DNA of 24,322 nt from Thermoleophilia bacterium UBA2241. Lineage in GTDB: Bacteria > Actinomycetota > Thermoleophilia > UBA2241. This document shows, one piece after another, positions 21,948-24,322 of the stretch. Every line of letters begins with the position of its first letter. The stretch's first letter is position 1. The notes beneath the pieces are model-generated. The model ran no database searches, was not told where the DNA came from, and worked only from the letters and a program-made list of their open reading frames with translations. The stretch is taken from positions 1 to 24,322 of the forward strand of contig DDYF01000014.1 of the NCBI GenBank assembly GCA_002347645.1, in the 5' to 3' direction. Made by a program: the position numbers and the translations under genes.

Positions 21948-24227
21948 TCACTCCACGTGGGGCAGCCGGCGGTCAAGCCACTCCGGCAGCCACCAGTTCC
22001 ACCGCCCGAGCAGGCGCATGGCGGCCGGCACCATGAGCACGCGGATGACGGTGGCGTCGAGCGCGACCGCCACGGCCAGCCCGACGCCGAGTGCCTTGGT
22101 GATGACGATCGACGTGAACGCGAACGAGCCTGCCACCACGACGATGATCAGCGCCGCGCTGGTGACGATGCGGCCGGTCTTCTCGAGCCCGTGGGCGACG
22201 CTGGCCTGGTTGTCGTGGGTCTCGAGCCACGACTCCCGCATGCGGGTGAGCAGGAAGACCTCGTAGTCCATGGAGATGCCGAAGACCGAGCAGAACACGA
22301 GGATAGGCAGGTCGGCCTCGATGGCCCCGCTGGCCTGAAACCCGAGAAGGCCTTCCAGGTGACCCTCCTGGAAGACCCAGACCATGACGCCGAACGCGGC
22401 GGCGATCGAGAGCGAGTTGACGAGGACCGCCTTGAGCGGCAAGAGGGCACTGCGCAGCAGCAGGAGGAGGACGAGCCCGGTGACGACCAGGACGAAGAGG
22501 ACGATCCAGGGGAAGGAGGAGTACAGCGTGTGGACGTAGTCGTGCGTGCCGGCGGGGACCCCCGCCACCCAGACGCGGGCGCCGGGGGGCGGCGGCGCGT
22601 CGCGGATCGCGGTGCTCAGCTCGCGCGCCGCCGCCGACGCCGGCGTCGCTTCGGGGGCGACACGCAGGAGCGCGACGCCGTCGCCGGTGGTGCGCTCGAG
22701 GAGGGCCAGCGAGGCCTTGCGCCGCTGGTCGCCGAGCATGCCCTCCCAGAGCGACACATCCCCGGTGTCTCCCTCCCCGAGAGCCGCCTCCGACGTCACC
22801 ATCCGCCAGTACACGGACAGCTCCTCGGCGGTGTCGACCCCCGGCAGCGTGACGATGCTCGTCACCCCGGCGACCCCGTCTCGCCCCTCCAGCTCGGCCC
22901 CGAACGCCCTTAGGCGCTCGAGGTTCGCCGGGGCCAGCGGGTCCGGGTCGCCCTCCCAGGTGAGCACGACTTCGATCGGTGAGAGGACCGACGGGTCGAA
23001 GTCGCGCACAAGGATGTCGTAGCCCCGGCGCGACTCGGTCGACGCCGGCAGCGACGTCGCTCCGGGCACATCCACCTCGAGGCGTAGCGCCGGCCATGCC
23101 AGCACCAGCACGAGGGCCACAGTCGCGAAGAGCACCGGCCACGGGCGCCTCATGACCCATGTAGACCAGCGCCGCCAGAACCCGCCCTCGCGCCCAGAAG
23201 ACCAGAACACGCGCAGCGCGTTGACCCGCGGGCCGAGGACGCCCAGCATCGCCGGAAGGAGCGTCAAGGCTGAGAGCACCGAGAAGAAGACCACCATCGA
23301 CCCGCCCAACGCGATGGAGCGCATCGACATGTAGGGGATCCACATGAGGCCGAGCAGGCCGACGAGGACGGCGAGGCCCGAGAAGAAGATCGCCCGTCCC
23401 GCCGTGCGGACCGTCTCTTCGACGGCGCGAGCCACCCCGCAGCCGACATCGAGCTCCTCGCGGAAGCGGCCGACCATGAACAGCGCGTAGTCGATGCCGA
23501 CCGCAAGCCCGAGCAGCGTGGCGGCGTTCATGGCGAAGATGGAGAGATCGAACACCCGTGCGAGCAGGTAGAACGTGCCCAGCGTGATGGCGACCGCGGC
23601 GCCGCCGCCGACGACCGGCAGGGCGGCGGCGACGAGCGTCCCGAAGATGAGCAGCAGGACCAGAACGGCGACCGGCAGCGTGGCGCTCTCCGCCGTCCGG
23701 AGGTCGCGAGCCGAGACCTCCTCCACGTCGCGGTACACGGCGGCCTCGCCCGTCACGTACGTGCGCAGCACAGGGGTCCGTACGAGCTCGCGGATGCGGG
23801 GTATCTCGTCCTGCACCGGCTCGAGCTTCGCGTTGAACGAGAGCACGGCGAGCGACGAACGCCCGTCGCGCGAGGTGAGGTCGCTGCGGCCCGACGAGAC
23901 AGCCGTCTCGATCCCGATCAGGCCCGGCAGATCGGCGCCGGCCACAAGGGTCAGCGCCTCCTCCTGCGCCGCTCTAAACTCGCGGCCGCGCGCGTCGAGC
24001 TCGTCGCTCGCGAACACGACGGTGAGGTGTGTGGGCCCGACGCCGAGTCGCTCGCGCATGACCCCCTGCGCCTGCTGCGAAGGGGAGTCGGGGCGCGTGA
24101 AACCACCGCCCTTGAGCACCCCCGGGAGGGCGAAGCTCCCGGCCAGGCCGGCGACGAACGCCGCCGCCCAGACCGCAAGGACCACCTTTCTGCGCCGGTA
24201 GGCGTACCGGCCGATGGCCGCGAACAC
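21948..24227 (-). CDS. MMPL/RND-family membrane transporter
   Basis: A 759-residue transporter with two repeated halves. One N-terminal helix (about 15-36) is followed by an external domain (about 40-190) and five helices carrying LAVGIDYALFMVGRFREE (Asp247-Tyr248). A second set has a helix near 365, an external domain, and five helices carrying FGISMDYEVFLLTRMRESW. The two Asp-Tyr pairs are the proton-relay positions of MMPL proteins. Relatives move lipids, hopanoids or drugs to the outer side of the membrane using the proton gradient; the cargo here is unknown. The long cytoplasmic C-terminus of mycobacterial MmpL3 is absent. The GTG at 24227 has GGAGGTGGA upstream. It may be read together with the MFS remnant 69 bp downstream. 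Confidence 0.92.
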   Translation of the reverse strand: MFAAIGRYAYRRRKVVLAVWAAAFVAGLAGSFALPGVLKGGGFTRPDSPSQQAQGVMRERLGVGPTHLTVVFASDELDARGREFRAAQEEALTLVAGADLPGLIGIETAVSSGRSDLTSRDGRSSLAVLSFNAKLEPVQDEIPRIRELVRTPVLRTYVTGEAAVYRDVEEVSARDLRTAESATLPVAVLVLLLIFGTLVAAALPVVGGGAAVAITLGTFYLLARVFDLSIFAMNAATLLGLAVGIDYALFMVGRFREELDVGCGVARAVEETVRTAGRAIFFSGLAVLVGLLGLMWIPYMSMRSIALGGSMVVFFSVLSALTLLPAMLGVLGPRVNALRVFWSSGREGGFWRRWSTWVMRRPWPVLFATVALVLVLAWPALRLEVDVPGATSLPASTESRRGYDILVRDFDPSVLSPIEVVLTWEGDPDPLAPANLERLRAFGAELEGRDGVAGVTSIVTLPGVDTAEELSVYWRMVTSEAALGEGDTGDVSLWEGMLGDQRRKASLALLERTTGDGVALLRVAPEATPASAAARELSTAIRDAPPPPGARVWVAGVPAGTHDYVHTLYSSFPWIVLFVLVVTGLVLLLLLRSALLPLKAVLVNSLSIAAAFGVMVWVFQEGHLEGLLGFQASGAIEADLPILVFCSVFGISMDYEVFLLTRMRESWLETHDNQASVAHGLEKTGRIVTSAALIIVVVAGSFAFTSIVITKALGVGLAVAVALDATVIRVLMVPAAMRLLGRWNWWLPEWLDRRLPHVE

Positions 24228-24297
24228 CCTCGCTCCACCTCCGCTCTTCTCCGCCCCTGCCGTCGATCTGGCCGGGCAGTGCAGGTGCGAACGATAT

Positions 24298-24319
24298 ACT
24301 AGTGTCTTGAGTCTTTAGT
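24298..24319. promoter_or_regulatory. AT-rich imperfect palindrome upstream of the MMPL gene
   Basis: A 22-bp element begins ACTAG and ends TTAGT and pairs at 7 of 11 positions, including ACTA/TAGT at the ends. It lies in a stretch about 60% A+T in otherwise GC-rich DNA. TATACT (24295-24300), a good -10 box for a plus-strand gene leaving the window, overlaps it. This arrangement is typical of a TetR- or MarR-type operator between a transporter and a divergent regulator, but the regulator would be outside the window. Confidence 0.4.
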
Positions 24320-24322
24320 TGC

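Noticed and set aside
1..24322. tRNA, rRNA, CRISPR array, transposase, integrase or phage genes
   Set aside because: No such sequence was seen. Gaps between genes are all under about 210 bp and hold only short inverted repeats.

Overview
The window is a GC-rich, densely coded bacterial chromosome segment. Many starts are GTG, genes often overlap by ATGA/GTGA junctions, and convergent gene ends carry GC-rich hairpins without T-tracts. The content suggests a member of the Actinomycetota, probably a deep branch (for example Thermoleophilia-like), because it has a discrete type II fatty acid synthase with FabZ. That placement is inference. I saw no tRNA, rRNA, CRISPR, insertion sequence or phage gene.

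1-5.3 kb (+): a six-gene co-directional, tightly packed block. It holds a complete NarL-type histidine kinase, its LuxR-type response regulator, a second membrane kinase that stops exactly where the ATPase domain should begin, a stand-alone receiver whose phospho-acceptor Asp is Gly, and an ABC-2 exporter (ATPase plus permease). The second kinase/receiver pair looks like a decayed or repurposed copy of the first. This is the most unusual part of the window.

5.3-9.5 kb: small single genes. They are a VOC-fold protein (-), a YfcE-type metallophosphoesterase (+), a DGPF/YCII protein (-), a secreted serpin (+), a two-cluster 4Fe-4S ferredoxin (+) and a glutaredoxin-DUF302 fusion (+). Strong GC hairpins sit at most gene ends here.

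9.5-17.0 kb (-): one long apparent operon read right to left: ECF sigma factor, zinc-binding membrane anti-sigma factor, fabZ, fabH, fabD, fabG, fabF, accD, accA. Together the enzymes make malonyl-CoA (AccA/AccD, with BCCP and biotin carboxylase elsewhere), load it (FabD), start (FabH), elongate (FabF), reduce (FabG) and dehydrate (FabZ). acpP, fabI, accB and accC are not in the window. The sigma/anti-sigma pair is joined to fabZ by a GTGA overlap, so envelope-stress sensing may be wired to lipid synthesis. accD and accA overlap by up to 182 bp out of frame.

17.1-24.3 kb: a heterodimeric ABC exporter pair (+) with one degenerate ATP site diverges from the sigma operon. It is followed convergently by a broken MFS gene (-; frameshift with the predicted sixth membrane helix missing) and an MMPL/RND-type transporter (-). 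The MMPL gene has an AT-rich palindromic element upstream, at the window edge.
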